DNA of 64,000 bases from Lentzea fradiae (GTDB lineage Bacteria > Actinomycetota > Actinomycetes > Mycobacteriales > Pseudonocardiaceae), in NCBI RefSeq assembly GCF_900100955.1, contig NZ_FNCC01000018.1, forward strand, positions 62,001 to 126,000, read 5' to 3'. Of this stretch, positions 1 to 7,540 are shown piece after piece. The notes beneath the pieces are model-generated. The model was not told the DNA's origin. It made no database searches and saw nothing but the letters and a program-made list of their open reading frames with translations. Made by a program: the position numbers and the translations under genes. Each line of letters begins with the position of its first letter. Position 1 is the first letter of the stretch.

Positions 1-77
1 GCCAGCGCGGCCACGGCCAACGTCCCGATCGCGTACTCCACGGTGCTCATGCCGCTGTCGTCCTTCAGCAGTTCCAT
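1..77 (-). CDS. Tad-locus DUF4244-like small membrane protein (3' end outside window)
   Basis: Only the first 25 codons are present: ATG at 77, reading leftward off the window edge. The peptide has a short charged leader, then GMSTVEYAIGTLAVAALA, the start of a hydrophobic helix with the S-T-V-E-Y motif typical of Flp/DUF4244 pilin-like proteins encoded directly after tadC in actinobacterial Tad loci. It starts 9 bp after the tadC-like stop, so it is probably co-transcribed. By family it would be an inner-membrane pilin precursor. The C-terminus cannot be judged. Confidence 0.75.
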   Translation of the reverse strand, partial: MELLKDDSGMSTVEYAIGTLAVAAL

Positions 78-86
78 GTCTCTCCT

Positions 87-611
87 TCAGATGAGGAATC
101 GGTCGGCCAGTCCCAGCACCACCGACGCCACGCCGAGGCACAGGAACGCAGGCAGGAAGCACAGGGCGAGCGGCGCCGCCACGGCCACCGCGGCCCGCTG
201 CGCCTTCGCCTCGGCCTCGTTCACGGCCTCCGCCCTGGTCCTGGCCGCCAGCTCGGCGGCCTGCCCGGCCAGCGCGGCACCGGACCGCGCCGTCCGCCGC
301 GCGGCCCTGGCGAGCGGGGCCGTGGCGGGCCGGTCGAGCGCGGGCGCCCACGCCGTGACCGGATCGGCCCCGAGCCTGAGCAGCTCGGCGACCTGGCTCA
401 GCTCCCCGATGCCGGCCGCCTGGATCGCGGTGGGCACCGGCAGCCCCGCCCGCAGGCAGGCGGCCAGGAGGTCCCAGGCCGCGGCCCGGTCGAACGGCCC
501 GCCGGCCTTCACCGGCCGCCGCGGCGGGTCGTGAGCCCGCGGCCGGAGCCGGTCGATCCCCCGCCCCGTCGGCGCGACGAGCACCGCCAGCGCGAGCAGC
601 AGGAACGTCAC
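87..611 (-). CDS. tadC: TadC-like type II secretion F-domain membrane protein
   Basis: A 174-residue protein of the Tad/type II secretion F family, an inner-membrane platform component of Tad (Flp) pilus assembly. It begins with one hydrophobic segment. The middle carries the F-domain pattern (LLAACLRAGLPVPTAI, about residue 50), and the C-terminus holds a second hydrophobic stretch (APLALCFLPAFLCLGVASVV). A longer frame opens at 644. I prefer GTG at 611 because its GTGA overlaps the tadB stop, as at the other junctions of this operon. It is short, as usual for actinobacterial TadC. Confidence 0.82.
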   Translation of the reverse strand: MTFLLLALAVLVAPTGRGIDRLRPRAHDPPRRPVKAGGPFDRAAAWDLLAACLRAGLPVPTAIQAAGIGELSQVAELLRLGADPVTAWAPALDRPATAPLARAARRTARSGAALAGQAAELAARTRAEAVNEAEAKAQRAAVAVAAPLALCFLPAFLCLGVASVVLGLADRFLI

Positions 612-1372
612 GACCGCACCTCGGTGATCCGCCGCGTCCACCACAGCCCCACCGCCAGGAACACGGCGCCCAGAACCAGCAGCCCCTGTCCCGCCGCGGT
701 GCCCGTGAGGACGTGCAACGGCCGCGCCCCGCTGAGCTCACCGAGCAACAGCCCCAACACCGGCAGCCCCGCCAACACGGCCGCACTCGCCCGTGGCCCC
801 GCCATGCGCGCGTTGACCTGCCGTGCGAACGCCGACTGTTCGTCGAGGTCACGCCTCGTCGCGTCGAGGACGTCCGCCAACGCCACCCCGTGCTTCGCCG
901 ACACGTGCCACGCCCTGGCCAGCCTGTCTGTGTCGAGGAGCGGCTGTTTCAGGTCTCGTAAGGTCCGCTCGACGTCACCACCCATCCGTGCAGTGGCCGC
1001 CACGGCTCTCAGCACGTCACTGGCGGGCTTCGGGGCGTCCTGCGCCGCCCCTTCCGCCGCCGCGGCGGGGTGGGCACCGGCGCGCAACTCGTCGACCACC
1101 CCTCCCAGACCGTCGCTGAGTCCTTCCGTCGCTGCTCGGAGCTCTTTGGCTCGTCTGCTCCGCCTGACTCCCCGGTAGATCACCGCTCCCAGGACCACCC
1201 CGGCGATCAGTCCGCCGACATCCGCCGCCAGGTAGAGGAGGACCGCCGCCAGTCCGACCCAGACCAGTTGCGGCACAACCACTTCGCGTTTATCTTTCGG
1301 CCTGAGGCGACGAACCGGTGTGAACTGCGGCGCGATCAGCAGGGCCGTCGCGAGGAACAGGAGGCTCAGCAC
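608..1372 (-). CDS. tadB: TadB-like type II secretion F-domain membrane protein
   Basis: A 254-residue integral membrane protein of the T2SSF family. It has an N-terminal hydrophobic helix, a further pair near residues 35-65, a soluble helical F domain (ATARMGGDVERTLRD, HGVALADVLDATRRDL), and two C-terminal helices with GLPVLGLLLGELSGARPL between them. In Tad systems TadB and TadC form the inner-membrane platform driven by TadA. Its start overlaps the tadA stop by 7 bp and its stop overlaps the tadC start by 4 bp, so translation is probably coupled. Confidence 0.85.
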   Translation of the reverse strand: MLSLLFLATALLIAPQFTPVRRLRPKDKREVVVPQLVWVGLAAVLLYLAADVGGLIAGVVLGAVIYRGVRRSRRAKELRAATEGLSDGLGGVVDELRAGAHPAAAAEGAAQDAPKPASDVLRAVAATARMGGDVERTLRDLKQPLLDTDRLARAWHVSAKHGVALADVLDATRRDLDEQSAFARQVNARMAGPRASAAVLAGLPVLGLLLGELSGARPLHVLTGTAAGQGLLVLGAVFLAVGLWWTRRITEVRS

Positions 1373-2478
1373 AGCAACTCCTTCTCCCGCCAGCCCGCTT
1401 CTCTAGTCCAAATAGGACTCACTTGCAGTCCTGCGGGTGTGCGTGCGAACGCGCCGATCTCGTTGAGGTACCTGGAGTTCTCGTCTCGGCGCATGTGCAG
1501 CACCAGTTGGACCGCAGCCGCCACCTGACTGTGCAGTGCCTGCGGACTGAGGCCGCCCAGCGCCCCCAACGCTTCAAGCCTGGCCGGCACCTCGCTCGGC
1601 GAGTTGGCGTGCAGCGTGCCCGCGCCACCTTCATGGCCGGTGTTCAGCGACGTGAGAAGCTCGCGCACCTCCGCGCCCCGAACTTCGCCGACGATGATCC
1701 GATCCGGCCGCATGCGCAGCGCTTCCCGCACCAGCTGCCGAACGGTGATCTCGCCCGCGCCCTCGACGTTCGACGGACGCGCCACGAGCCGCACGAACTG
1801 CGGATGGTCGGGCTGGAGCTCACCCGCGTCCTCGACGCAGACGATCCGTTCGGTCGCCGGAACACACCCGAGCAGCGCGGACAACAACGACGTCTTGCCC
1901 GACCCGGTACCACCGACCACCAGGAACGCCTTACGCCGCCGGACGATCGTGCGCAGCGCGTCGGCGATCTCGGCGTCGAACGTGCCAAGCCGCTGCAATG
2001 CGTCGAGGTCGTGCGTGGCCGGACGGAGAATGCGCAGCGACAGGCAGGTGCGGTCCGCGATCGGCGGCAACACGGCGTGCAGGCGCACCCCACTCCCCGG
2101 CAGCCAGCCGTCGACACACGGCGACGCGTCGTCCAGACGCCGCCCCGCCGCCACCGCGAGCCGTTGGGCAAGACGGCGGACCGCGTCCTCGTCGGGGAAC
2201 GTGACGGACGCCCGGCGCAGACCCGACGTGCCGTCGACCCAGACCTGGTCCGGCGCGGTGACGAGGACGTCCGTGGTGCCGGGGTCGGCGAGGAGCGGGT
2301 CGAGAGGGCCGGTGCCGCTGAACTCCTGGCGGAGAACTTGGAGGGCCTCCAAGACGTCCCCGTCGGCCAGTACTCCTCCGGCCTCGGAGCGGACGGCATG
2401 GGCCACGACCGCCGCGGTCAGGTCCATGTCCGTGCCGGCCAGGCGGTGCCGGACCCGGTCGATCAGCGCGGCCGTCAC
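1366..2478 (-). CDS. tadA: TadA/CpaF-type secretion ATPase
   Basis: A 370-residue PilT/VirB11-type ATPase that powers Tad pilus assembly at the inner membrane. Walker A is GGTGSGKT (about 189-196). The Walker B region is RPDRIIVGEVRG (about 258-268). The Asp box (CVEDAGELQ, about 214-222) and His box (GHEGGAGTLHANS) are present. GTG at 2478 is chosen over the longer frame because GTGA overlaps the stop of the preceding 30-codon ORF, and the encoded N-terminus (MTAALIDRVRHRLAG) looks like the usual N-terminal domain. Confidence 0.92.
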   Translation of the reverse strand: MTAALIDRVRHRLAGTDMDLTAAVVAHAVRSEAGGVLADGDVLEALQVLRQEFSGTGPLDPLLADPGTTDVLVTAPDQVWVDGTSGLRRASVTFPDEDAVRRLAQRLAVAAGRRLDDASPCVDGWLPGSGVRLHAVLPPIADRTCLSLRILRPATHDLDALQRLGTFDAEIADALRTIVRRRKAFLVVGGTGSGKTSLLSALLGCVPATERIVCVEDAGELQPDHPQFVRLVARPSNVEGAGEITVRQLVREALRMRPDRIIVGEVRGAEVRELLTSLNTGHEGGAGTLHANSPSEVPARLEALGALGGLSPQALHSQVAAAVQLVLHMRRDENSRYLNEIGAFARTPAGLQVSPIWTREAGWREKELLC

Positions 2479-2567
2479 GTCGCGCCCCTGGCGTGGCGGC
2501 CTCGGTGGATCTCGCGGCCGGTGAGGCGGAGCCAGGTTTCGGTGCACCAGATGAGGAAGCGGGTCAT
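2475..2567 (-). CDS. 30-codon coupled micro-ORF in the Tad operon
   Basis: ATG at 2567 overlaps the TGA of the proline-rich gene (ATGA). Its own TGA overlaps the GTG of tadA (GTGA). The product is 30 residues with an aromatic, hydrophobic N-terminal half (FLIWCTETWLRL) and a basic C-terminal half. I do not recognise it. It may be a genuine small membrane-associated peptide, or a translational bridge feeding ribosomes into tadA. The perfect 4-bp overlaps on both sides are the main evidence that it is translated. Confidence 0.5.
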   Translation of the reverse strand: MTRFLIWCTETWLRLTGREIHRGRHARGAT

Positions 2568-2983
2568 TTCGGGGGCTCCCGGAAGACGAAGCGGGGTGGG
2601 AAGGGGCGGCCGTGGACGACGAGGTTGCGCACCATGCGGCACAGGACTCGGAGGAGCGTGACGGGGAGGGAGTGGCTGGCGGGTGGGGGTTGGGCGTGCG
2701 GTGGAGGTTGGCTGGAGGGTGGGATTTGGGCGGTCTGCGGGGGCTGGTTGACGGGTGAGGTGCGGGCGGCGGGTGCGACGGGGGCGCTGGGCCGGGGTTG
2801 GTTGGCGGACTGGGGTCGGTTGGCGGGCGAGGGTTTGTTGGCGGGCGGGGGTTTCTCGGTGGGCGGCGGTTTCTCGGTGGGTGGTGGGGTTTGGGCTCGG
2901 ATGGGGTGGCGCGTCAGGGCGAGGTGCCGGGTGAAGGCCGGCTTCGGGGTGGGGACTGGGTTGTGGGCCGGTGGGGTGGTCAT
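2564..2983 (-). CDS. Proline-rich hypothetical protein in the Tad operon
   Basis: A 139-residue protein between ssd and tadA. The first ~100 residues are low-complexity and Pro-rich, including a PPTEK/PPANK repeat near residues 37-55 and many PP pairs. The last ~30 residues are hydrophobic and basic with a non-repetitive look (LLRVLCRMVRNLVVHG). ATG at 2983 overlaps the ssd stop as ATGA, and the stop overlaps the next ORF. No signal peptide is visible. The repeat part may have arisen by slippage. Function is unknown; position suggests a link with Tad assembly or with Ssd. Confidence 0.6.
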   Translation of the reverse strand: MTTPPAHNPVPTPKPAFTRHLALTRHPIRAQTPPPTEKPPPTEKPPPANKPSPANRPQSANQPRPSAPVAPAARTSPVNQPPQTAQIPPSSQPPPHAQPPPASHSLPVTLLRVLCRMVRNLVVHGRPFPPRFVFREPPK

Positions 2984-4014
2984 GGGCGGAGCTCCTTCAG
3001 GACCTGGCGGGCCGCTGTGGCCAGGGGACCTTTGGCGTTGCGGGGGAAGCGGCCTCGTTCCAGGACCTCGGCGAGGCCCGGTTCCGGGCGCATCTGGGTC
3101 AGGAGGGGGACGCCGATCACGTCGGCCATGTCGGCGGGCTGGAGGTTGCCCGGGGACGGGCCTCTGACGACCAGGCGGATGGTGCGGCCCTGGGTCAGCA
3201 GGCGGGAGGCGACCTTGGTGGCCGCGGCGGTGGCGCGGACTTCGGCTGGGACGACCAGGATCGTCAGGTCGGTGCGGTCCAGGGCCGCCGAGGCGGCTGG
3301 GGTGGGGTGGCGGGGCAGGTCGCAGATGACGGTGTTGCCTGCTCGGCGGCCCGCGTCGAGGACCGCGGCCACCGCTGCCGGTTCGGGGTCGGGGCCCGTT
3401 CGGTCGCAGGCTAGAACGCTCAGACTGCCCGAGGTCGGGAGGGCTGCTCGCAGGGCCGACATCGGGACCTTGCCGCCGCTGCAGTGCACGCCCGGCCAGC
3501 GGGCTCCCTCGTCGGACTCGGTGCCCAGGGCCAGGTCTATGCCGCCGCCCAGCGGGTCGCAGTCGACGAGCATCGCCTCGCCGCCTTGGGCGACCGCCTC
3601 GCGGCCGGTGGCGGTGGCGAGGATCGACGCGCCCGCGCCGCCCCTGCCTCCCACGAAGGAGACCACCCTGCCGCGGTCGGACGGCGGGCCCTCTCCCAGG
3701 TCGCTCAGGGCGCCCACCAGGGTGCGGCCCTCCACGGGCAGCTCCAGGACGCCGTCGACGCCCAGCGCCACGGCCGGGGCCCAGGGCGGGTCGCCTCCGT
3801 GGACGACCAGCACGCCCGTGCGGCGGGGCAGGCCCGCGTCGAGGCAGGCGGAGACCGCGGCCGGGTCGAGCAGGACCAGGGGTGCCGCGTGCCACTGGGC
3901 GCGCAGCGCGGTGACGTCCGGGGCGCAGGTGAGCGGGCAGTCGGCCGCGGCGGCCACGCGGAGCACCTCGTCGAGGAGGTCCTGGTCGGTGAGGAGGGCG
4001 AGGGGGTTGGTCAT
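2980..4014 (-). CDS. ssd: Ssd/CpaE-like septum-site-determining MinD-family protein
   Basis: A 344-residue MinD/ParA-superfamily protein, first gene of the Tad operon. In actinobacteria such proteins (Ssd, CpaE-like) are encoded beside tadA and are implicated in septation and pilus localisation. The C-terminal domain starts at VVSFVGGRGGAGASILA, a deviant Walker A lacking the canonical GKT lysine. It is followed by VDCDPLGGGIDLALG. The N-terminal ~110 residues resemble a degenerate receiver domain. ATG at 4014 (MTNPLALLTDQDLLDE) is preferred to the upstream in-frame start at 4092, which would run into the DnaA-box repeats. Confidence 0.85.
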   Translation of the reverse strand: MTNPLALLTDQDLLDEVLRVAAAADCPLTCAPDVTALRAQWHAAPLVLLDPAAVSACLDAGLPRRTGVLVVHGGDPPWAPAVALGVDGVLELPVEGRTLVGALSDLGEGPPSDRGRVVSFVGGRGGAGASILATATGREAVAQGGEAMLVDCDPLGGGIDLALGTESDEGARWPGVHCSGGKVPMSALRAALPTSGSLSVLACDRTGPDPEPAAVAAVLDAGRRAGNTVICDLPRHPTPAASAALDRTDLTILVVPAEVRATAAATKVASRLLTQGRTIRLVVRGPSPGNLQPADMADVIGVPLLTQMRPEPGLAEVLERGRFPRNAKGPLATAARQVLKELRP

Positions 4015-4065
4015 GGGTCCACCGTCGTGCGCGGTGAGGAACGACACAACGCTCGAAGATCGAGA

Positions 4066-4101
4066 TGTGGACAACTCGCGAGCTGTGGACAACTTGCGAT
4101 C
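4066..4101. repeat. 18-bp tandem repeat with two DnaA-box-like 9-mers
   Basis: Two adjacent 18-bp units (4066-4083, 4084-4101) match at 16 of 18 positions. Each begins TGTGGACAA, the complement of TTGTCCACA, the preferred DnaA box in high-GC actinomycetes. The pair lies about 50-90 bp upstream of the ssd start, where a regulator of ssd would bind. Two boxes are far fewer than at an origin. Confidence 0.55.
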
Positions 4102-4226
4102 TTCAACGCCCTGGACGCCCTGGGCTGTCAGGGGTGTGTGCGACGCTGGAGGGTTGCCCGGAGAAGTGCCGTCGAACGGCCGCAGAGGTCCAGTCGGCCT
4201 CGGCCGGAAACGGGGTCCGGATATGG

Positions 4227-4262
4227 GACGACCCCCGCCAGGGGGGAGGGACGGGGGTCGTC
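4227..4262. terminator. Terminator-like hairpin upstream of the HAD gene
   Basis: Perfect 11-bp stem GACGACCCCCG / CGGGGGTCGTC with a 14-nt purine-rich loop. There is no U-tract on either strand. It lies between divergent genes, upstream of the likely leaderless HAD promoter. Confidence 0.45.
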
Positions 4263-4265
4263 AAT

Positions 4266-4294
4266 GGTTCAGTCCCGGGGGGTCGGACTGAACC
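4266..4294. repeat. 10-bp perfect inverted repeat
   Basis: GGTTCAGTCC (4266-4275) and GGACTGAACC (4285-4294) separated by 9 nt. It begins 3 nt after the previous hairpin. It could be an operator or a second RNA hairpin. Confidence 0.45.
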
Positions 4295-4461
4295 CGTCCG
4301 TCGAACCGGACTCTTCTACTGTATCCCCATGCGCCAGTGCCGCGCGCAACTTCGGCCACAGCCGAGGGGCAAGTTTCGGTAACCATGCCGCACAACGGTT
4401 TCGTCCACGACCGAAATGCCGCCCGAACGGCCTACTCGCCAGTACACCTAAGCTGGCGTCC

Positions 4462-5256
4462 ATGAGCCGGATCGCCGCCTTCTTCGACCTCGACAAGACC
4501 GTGATCGCGAAGTCGAGCACGCTGGCGTTCAGCCGGCCCTTCTTCCAGGAAGGGCTGATCAACCGCCGGGCGGTGCTGAAGAGCGCGTACGCGCAGTTCG
4601 TGTTCATGCTGGCCGGGGCGGACGCGGACCAGATGGACCGCATGAGGGCGCACATCACGGCGCTGGCGGCAGGCTGGGACGTCGAGCAGATCCGCAGCAT
4701 CGTGAACGAGACGCTCTTCGACATCGTCGACCCACTTGTCTACAAGGAGGCGACACAGTTGATCGCCGACCACAAGGCCGAGGGTCACGACGTCGTCATC
4801 GTCAGCGCGTCCGGCGAGGAGCTCGTCGCGCCGATCGCGCAGATGATCGGGGCGGACTACAGCGTCGGCACGAAGATGGTCGTGCAGGACGGCCGCTACA
4901 GCGGTGAGGTCGACTTCTACTGCGCGGCGGACAACAAGGCGGTCGCCATCAAGCAGCTCGCGGCGGAGCACGGTTACGACCTCTCCCGCAGCTACGCCTA
5001 CTCCGACAGCGTCACGGACCTGCCGATGCTGGAGGTGGTCGGCCACCCGACCGCCGTGAACCCGGACCGGGGCCTGCGCCGCACCGCCCTGGAGAAGGAC
5101 TGGCCGGTGCTGCAGTTCGTCGACCCGGTGAGCCTGCGCGGCCGGATTCCGACGCCGTCGGGCAAGGCGGTCGCGGTGACGGCGATCGGCCTGGGCGCCG
5201 TCGCGGCGGCCGGTGCGGCCTGGTACGGCCTGCGGCGCAAGCGCGGACAGGGCTGA
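4462..5256 (+). CDS. HAD-IB family phosphatase with C-terminal membrane anchor
   Basis: A 264-residue SerB-like HAD subfamily IB hydrolase. Motif I is FFDLDKT (nucleophile Asp 9, acid Asp 11). Motif II is VSASGEE (about 115-120). The late acidic motif is YSDSVTDLPML. The C-terminus has a hydrophobic helix (AIGLGAVAAAGAAWYG) followed by basic residues, indicating membrane attachment. Genes of this type commonly sit beside actinobacterial ssd/tad loci. The substrate is unknown. ATG at 4462 lies 7 nt after the -10 hexamer TAAGCT, so a leaderless mRNA is likely; the open frame extends far upstream but without coding character. Confidence 0.88.
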   Translation: MSRIAAFFDLDKTVIAKSSTLAFSRPFFQEGLINRRAVLKSAYAQFVFMLAGADADQMDRMRAHITALAAGWDVEQIRSIVNETLFDIVDPLVYKEATQLIADHKAEGHDVVIVSASGEELVAPIAQMIGADYSVGTKMVVQDGRYSGEVDFYCAADNKAVAIKQLAAEHGYDLSRSYAYSDSVTDLPMLEVVGHPTAVNPDRGLRRTALEKDWPVLQFVDPVSLRGRIPTPSGKAVAVTAIGLGAVAAAGAAWYGLRRKRGQG

Positions 5257-5455
5257 GTCAAGGGTTTCGCGGCCGCGGAACCCGATCGGTACCGGTACCG
5301 GCGGGTAGCGGCGACGGGCCGCGCACGTGGTGCCCTGGTGGGTGCACGGGCGCCGCCCTCTCAGCGGTACCGAACACGAAGTCCGGCTCACAAATCCTGA
5401 CGCCCCAGTACTTTCCTTACTGAACGTGGCTTGAACGGTGCACCCTTCCGAGCCC

Positions 5456-5484
5456 TTGCTGTGACCGGGCACACGGTCTTAAAT
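5456..5484 (+). promoter_or_regulatory. Sigma-70-like promoter upstream of a possible small RNA
   Basis: -35 TTGCTG (5456-5461), 17-bp spacer, -10 TTAAAT (5479-5484; TAAATA is also possible). The predicted start is near 5491. No gene start lies in range. Confidence 0.4.
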
Positions 5485-5490
5485 AGGTGG

Positions 5491-5725
5491 TGCGGACCTC
5501 CGGTCGGCCAGGGACCCGGCGAAGAGAAGCCGGACTCCACCCCGGCAGAGCTCCGTGCGCGGACTTCGAGTACCCACGCGCAGCACGCCGCGGGAGGCTT
5601 GTCGTCTAGGGCCTGCGTACCGGGACGCCGGACGCCGAGGCCAGGGTTGTACGACACGAGTTGCACGCTTGGTAACTCGCAAGCCCGCGCTGTCGACGGG
5701 GCACCCTTTCGAGGGTGCCCCGTTT
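5491..5725 (+). ncRNA. Candidate ~230-nt small RNA
   Basis: Bounded by the promoter-like sequence at 5456-5484 and the terminator at 5698-5721. It has no convincing ORF or ribosome binding site. Internal short hairpins are visible: TGCGCG/CGCGCA near 5556-5582 and CGAGTT/AACTCG near 5657-5679. It does not match the landmarks I know for tmRNA, RNase P RNA or SRP RNA. It could instead be the end of a long HAD 3' UTR. Confidence 0.35.
5698..5721 (+). terminator. UUCG-loop intrinsic terminator
   Basis: Perfect 10-bp stem GGGGCACCCT / AGGGTGCCCC closed by a TTCG tetraloop and followed by GTTTGCTT. It lies 127 bp before nagZ and 441 bp after the HAD stop. Confidence 0.75.
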
Positions 5726-5848
5726 GCTTGTCCCGGCGGAAGTGCCGCCGGACGGCACAATGTGCCCCCGTTGACCCACCCCGCAGCCGTGAGTAACTTG
5801 CGAACTACGCCAGTTACCTGTGGGAACATCACCGGGAGGCACGGACAA

Positions 5849-7540
5849 GTGCGGAAGTTCGCCGCGTTGACGCTGGTCACAGCCCTGCTCGCGCTCACGC
5901 CGGTGGCGAGAGCGGACGCCTCGGTGACCACTCTGCGTGGGATGTCGCTGGAAGAAAAGGTCGGCCAGCTCTTCGTCACGTACGTCAACGGCCAGGCCGC
6001 CGACGTCCCCCACCCCAAGAACCAGACCGACTTCGGCGTGGCCACGGCCGCGGAGATGGTGCGCAAGTACCAGCCGGGCGGAGTCATCTACTTCAACAAC
6101 TCCAGCCGCGACAACATCGAGACGCCGCGGCAGATCGCGCAGCTGTCGAACGGCCTGCAGAAGGCCAGCAAGGTGCCGCTGCTCATCTCCATCGACCAGG
6201 AGATGGGCCTGGTCACGCGGATCGGGCCGCCCGCCACGCAGCTGCCGGGCAGCATGGCGCTGGGCGCCGGCCGCAGCACGGCCGACGCGGAGGAGGCCGC
6301 CAGGATCACCGCGCAGGAGCTGCGGGCGATGGGCATCAACCAGAACTTCGCCCCGGACGCGGACGTGAACTCCAACCCGGCGAACCCCATCATCGGCGTG
6401 CGCAGCTTCTCCAGCGACCCGCGGCTGGCGGCCGACATGGTCCGCGCACAGGTCCAGGGCTACGAGGGCCGCCGCTGGTTCGACCCGTCGTCGGTCACCT
6501 CGACCGCCAAGCACTTCCCCGGTCACGGCGACACGTCCGAGGACAGCCACACCGCGCTGCCGGTCTCGAACCGCAGCCTGGAGCAGTGGCGGCAGATCGA
6601 CGCGCCGCCGTTCCAGGCCGCGATCGACGCCAAGATCGACTCGATCATGACCGCGCACATCCAGGTGCCGCGGATCGACCCTTCCGGCAACCCTGCGACG
6701 CTCAGCCCGAACGTCATCACCGGCCTGCTGCGCGACGAGCTGAAGTACGACGGCGTGGTGGTCACCGACTCGCTGGAGATGGACGGCGTCCGCAAGCTGC
6801 ACACCGACGCCGAGATCCCGGTGCTGGCCATCAAGGCGGGCGTCGACCAGCTGCTGATGCCGCCGAACCTCGGTCTCGCGATCGACAGCGTGCTCAAGGC
6901 CGTGCGCAGCGGTGAGATCTCCGAGCGGCGCATCGACGAGAGCGTGCTGCGCATCCTGAAGATGAAGCTGCTGCGCGGCGTCATGCTCACCGCCCAGGTC
7001 GACGAGAACAGGGTCGACCGGGTCGTCGGCTCCAACACCGAACGGGCGCAGGCCATCGCCGACCGCACGATCACCGCCGTCCGCAACGACGAGCGGGCCA
7101 TCCCGCTCAACGCCACGGCTCCGCTGGTCGTCGGCACGAGCGACGCTCCGGCGACGGCACTGGCGACCAGGCTCGGCGGCGCCAAGGTCGTCACGGCGAC
7201 CAGCCCGACACCCGCGCAAGTCGAGCAGGCGCTCGCGGCGGCGGCGACCGCGGACAAGGTCGTCGTGCTGACGAACAACCTGAGCACCAGGCCGGCTCAG
7301 CTCGATCTGCTGAACCAGCTGGTCGCGACGGGCAAGCCGGTCATCGCGGTCGCCACCGGCAACCCGTACGACGTGGCGCACAGCGATGCGAAGACGTGGC
7401 TCGCGACCTACTCCACCACGACTGTCTCGATGGAGGCGCTGGCACGCATCCTGCTCGGTGAGGCCACGCCGAAGGGCAAGCTGCCGGTCGACGTCCCCGG
7501 CCCGACGCCCTACCCGTTCGGCCACGGGGTGACCTGGTGA
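5849..7540 (+). CDS. nagZ: Exported GH3 beta-N-acetylglucosaminidase NagZ
   Basis: A 563-residue glycoside hydrolase family 3 enzyme that removes non-reducing GlcNAc from muropeptides. The NagZ signature KHFPGHGDTSEDSH (about residue 221) carries the catalytic Asp/His loop; VVTDSLEMDGV bears the likely nucleophile Asp. The C-terminal ~180 residues form the second GH3 domain, as in the Bacillus enzyme. The N-terminus is a Sec signal peptide (MRKFAALTLVTALLAL..ARA). GTG at 5849 follows GGGAGG by 9 nt. The stop overlaps the namZ start (GTGA), so the two are coupled and probably form an operon with the AmiE-like gene. Confidence 0.92.
   Translation: MRKFAALTLVTALLALTPVARADASVTTLRGMSLEEKVGQLFVTYVNGQAADVPHPKNQTDFGVATAAEMVRKYQPGGVIYFNNSSRDNIETPRQIAQLSNGLQKASKVPLLISIDQEMGLVTRIGPPATQLPGSMALGAGRSTADAEEAARITAQELRAMGINQNFAPDADVNSNPANPIIGVRSFSSDPRLAADMVRAQVQGYEGRRWFDPSSVTSTAKHFPGHGDTSEDSHTALPVSNRSLEQWRQIDAPPFQAAIDAKIDSIMTAHIQVPRIDPSGNPATLSPNVITGLLRDELKYDGVVVTDSLEMDGVRKLHTDAEIPVLAIKAGVDQLLMPPNLGLAIDSVLKAVRSGEISERRIDESVLRILKMKLLRGVMLTAQVDENRVDRVVGSNTERAQAIADRTITAVRNDERAIPLNATAPLVVGTSDAPATALATRLGGAKVVTATSPTPAQVEQALAAAATADKVVVLTNNLSTRPAQLDLLNQLVATGKPVIAVATGNPYDVAHSDAKTWLATYSTTTVSMEALARILLGEATPKGKLPVDVPGPTPYPFGHGVTW

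Larger units (their letters stand above)
4015..4461. other. Intergenic region between divergent ssd and HAD genes
   Basis: 447 bp without a credible gene. It holds an 18-bp tandem repeat with two DnaA-box-like 9-mers, an 11-bp-stem hairpin (4227-4262), a 10-bp inverted repeat (4266-4294), and the HAD gene -10 hexamer TAAGCT at 4449-4454. GC falls towards 4300-4450. Confidence 0.7.
5257..5848. other. Intergenic region with promoter and terminator but no clear gene
   Basis: 592 bp between the HAD gene and nagZ. No frame on either strand looks like protein. The open frame running into nagZ has no plausible start before 5849. The region contains a promoter-like sequence (5456-5484) and a strong terminator (5698-5721), described separately. 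Confidence 0.65.

Noticed and set aside
2564-3895. A 443-residue proline/arginine-rich protein overlapping ssd
   Set aside because: Only its last 139 codons (from ATG 2983) fit the operon overlap pattern; the rest is a shadow of ssd.
4066-4101. Chromosomal origin of replication
   Set aside because: Only two DnaA-box-like sequences, and no dnaA, canonical dnaN, recF or gyrase genes nearby.
3484-4461. Long N-terminal extension of the HAD phosphatase
   Set aside because: The frame is open but antisense to ssd; HAD motif I lies 8 residues after ATG 4462, which also has a matching -10.
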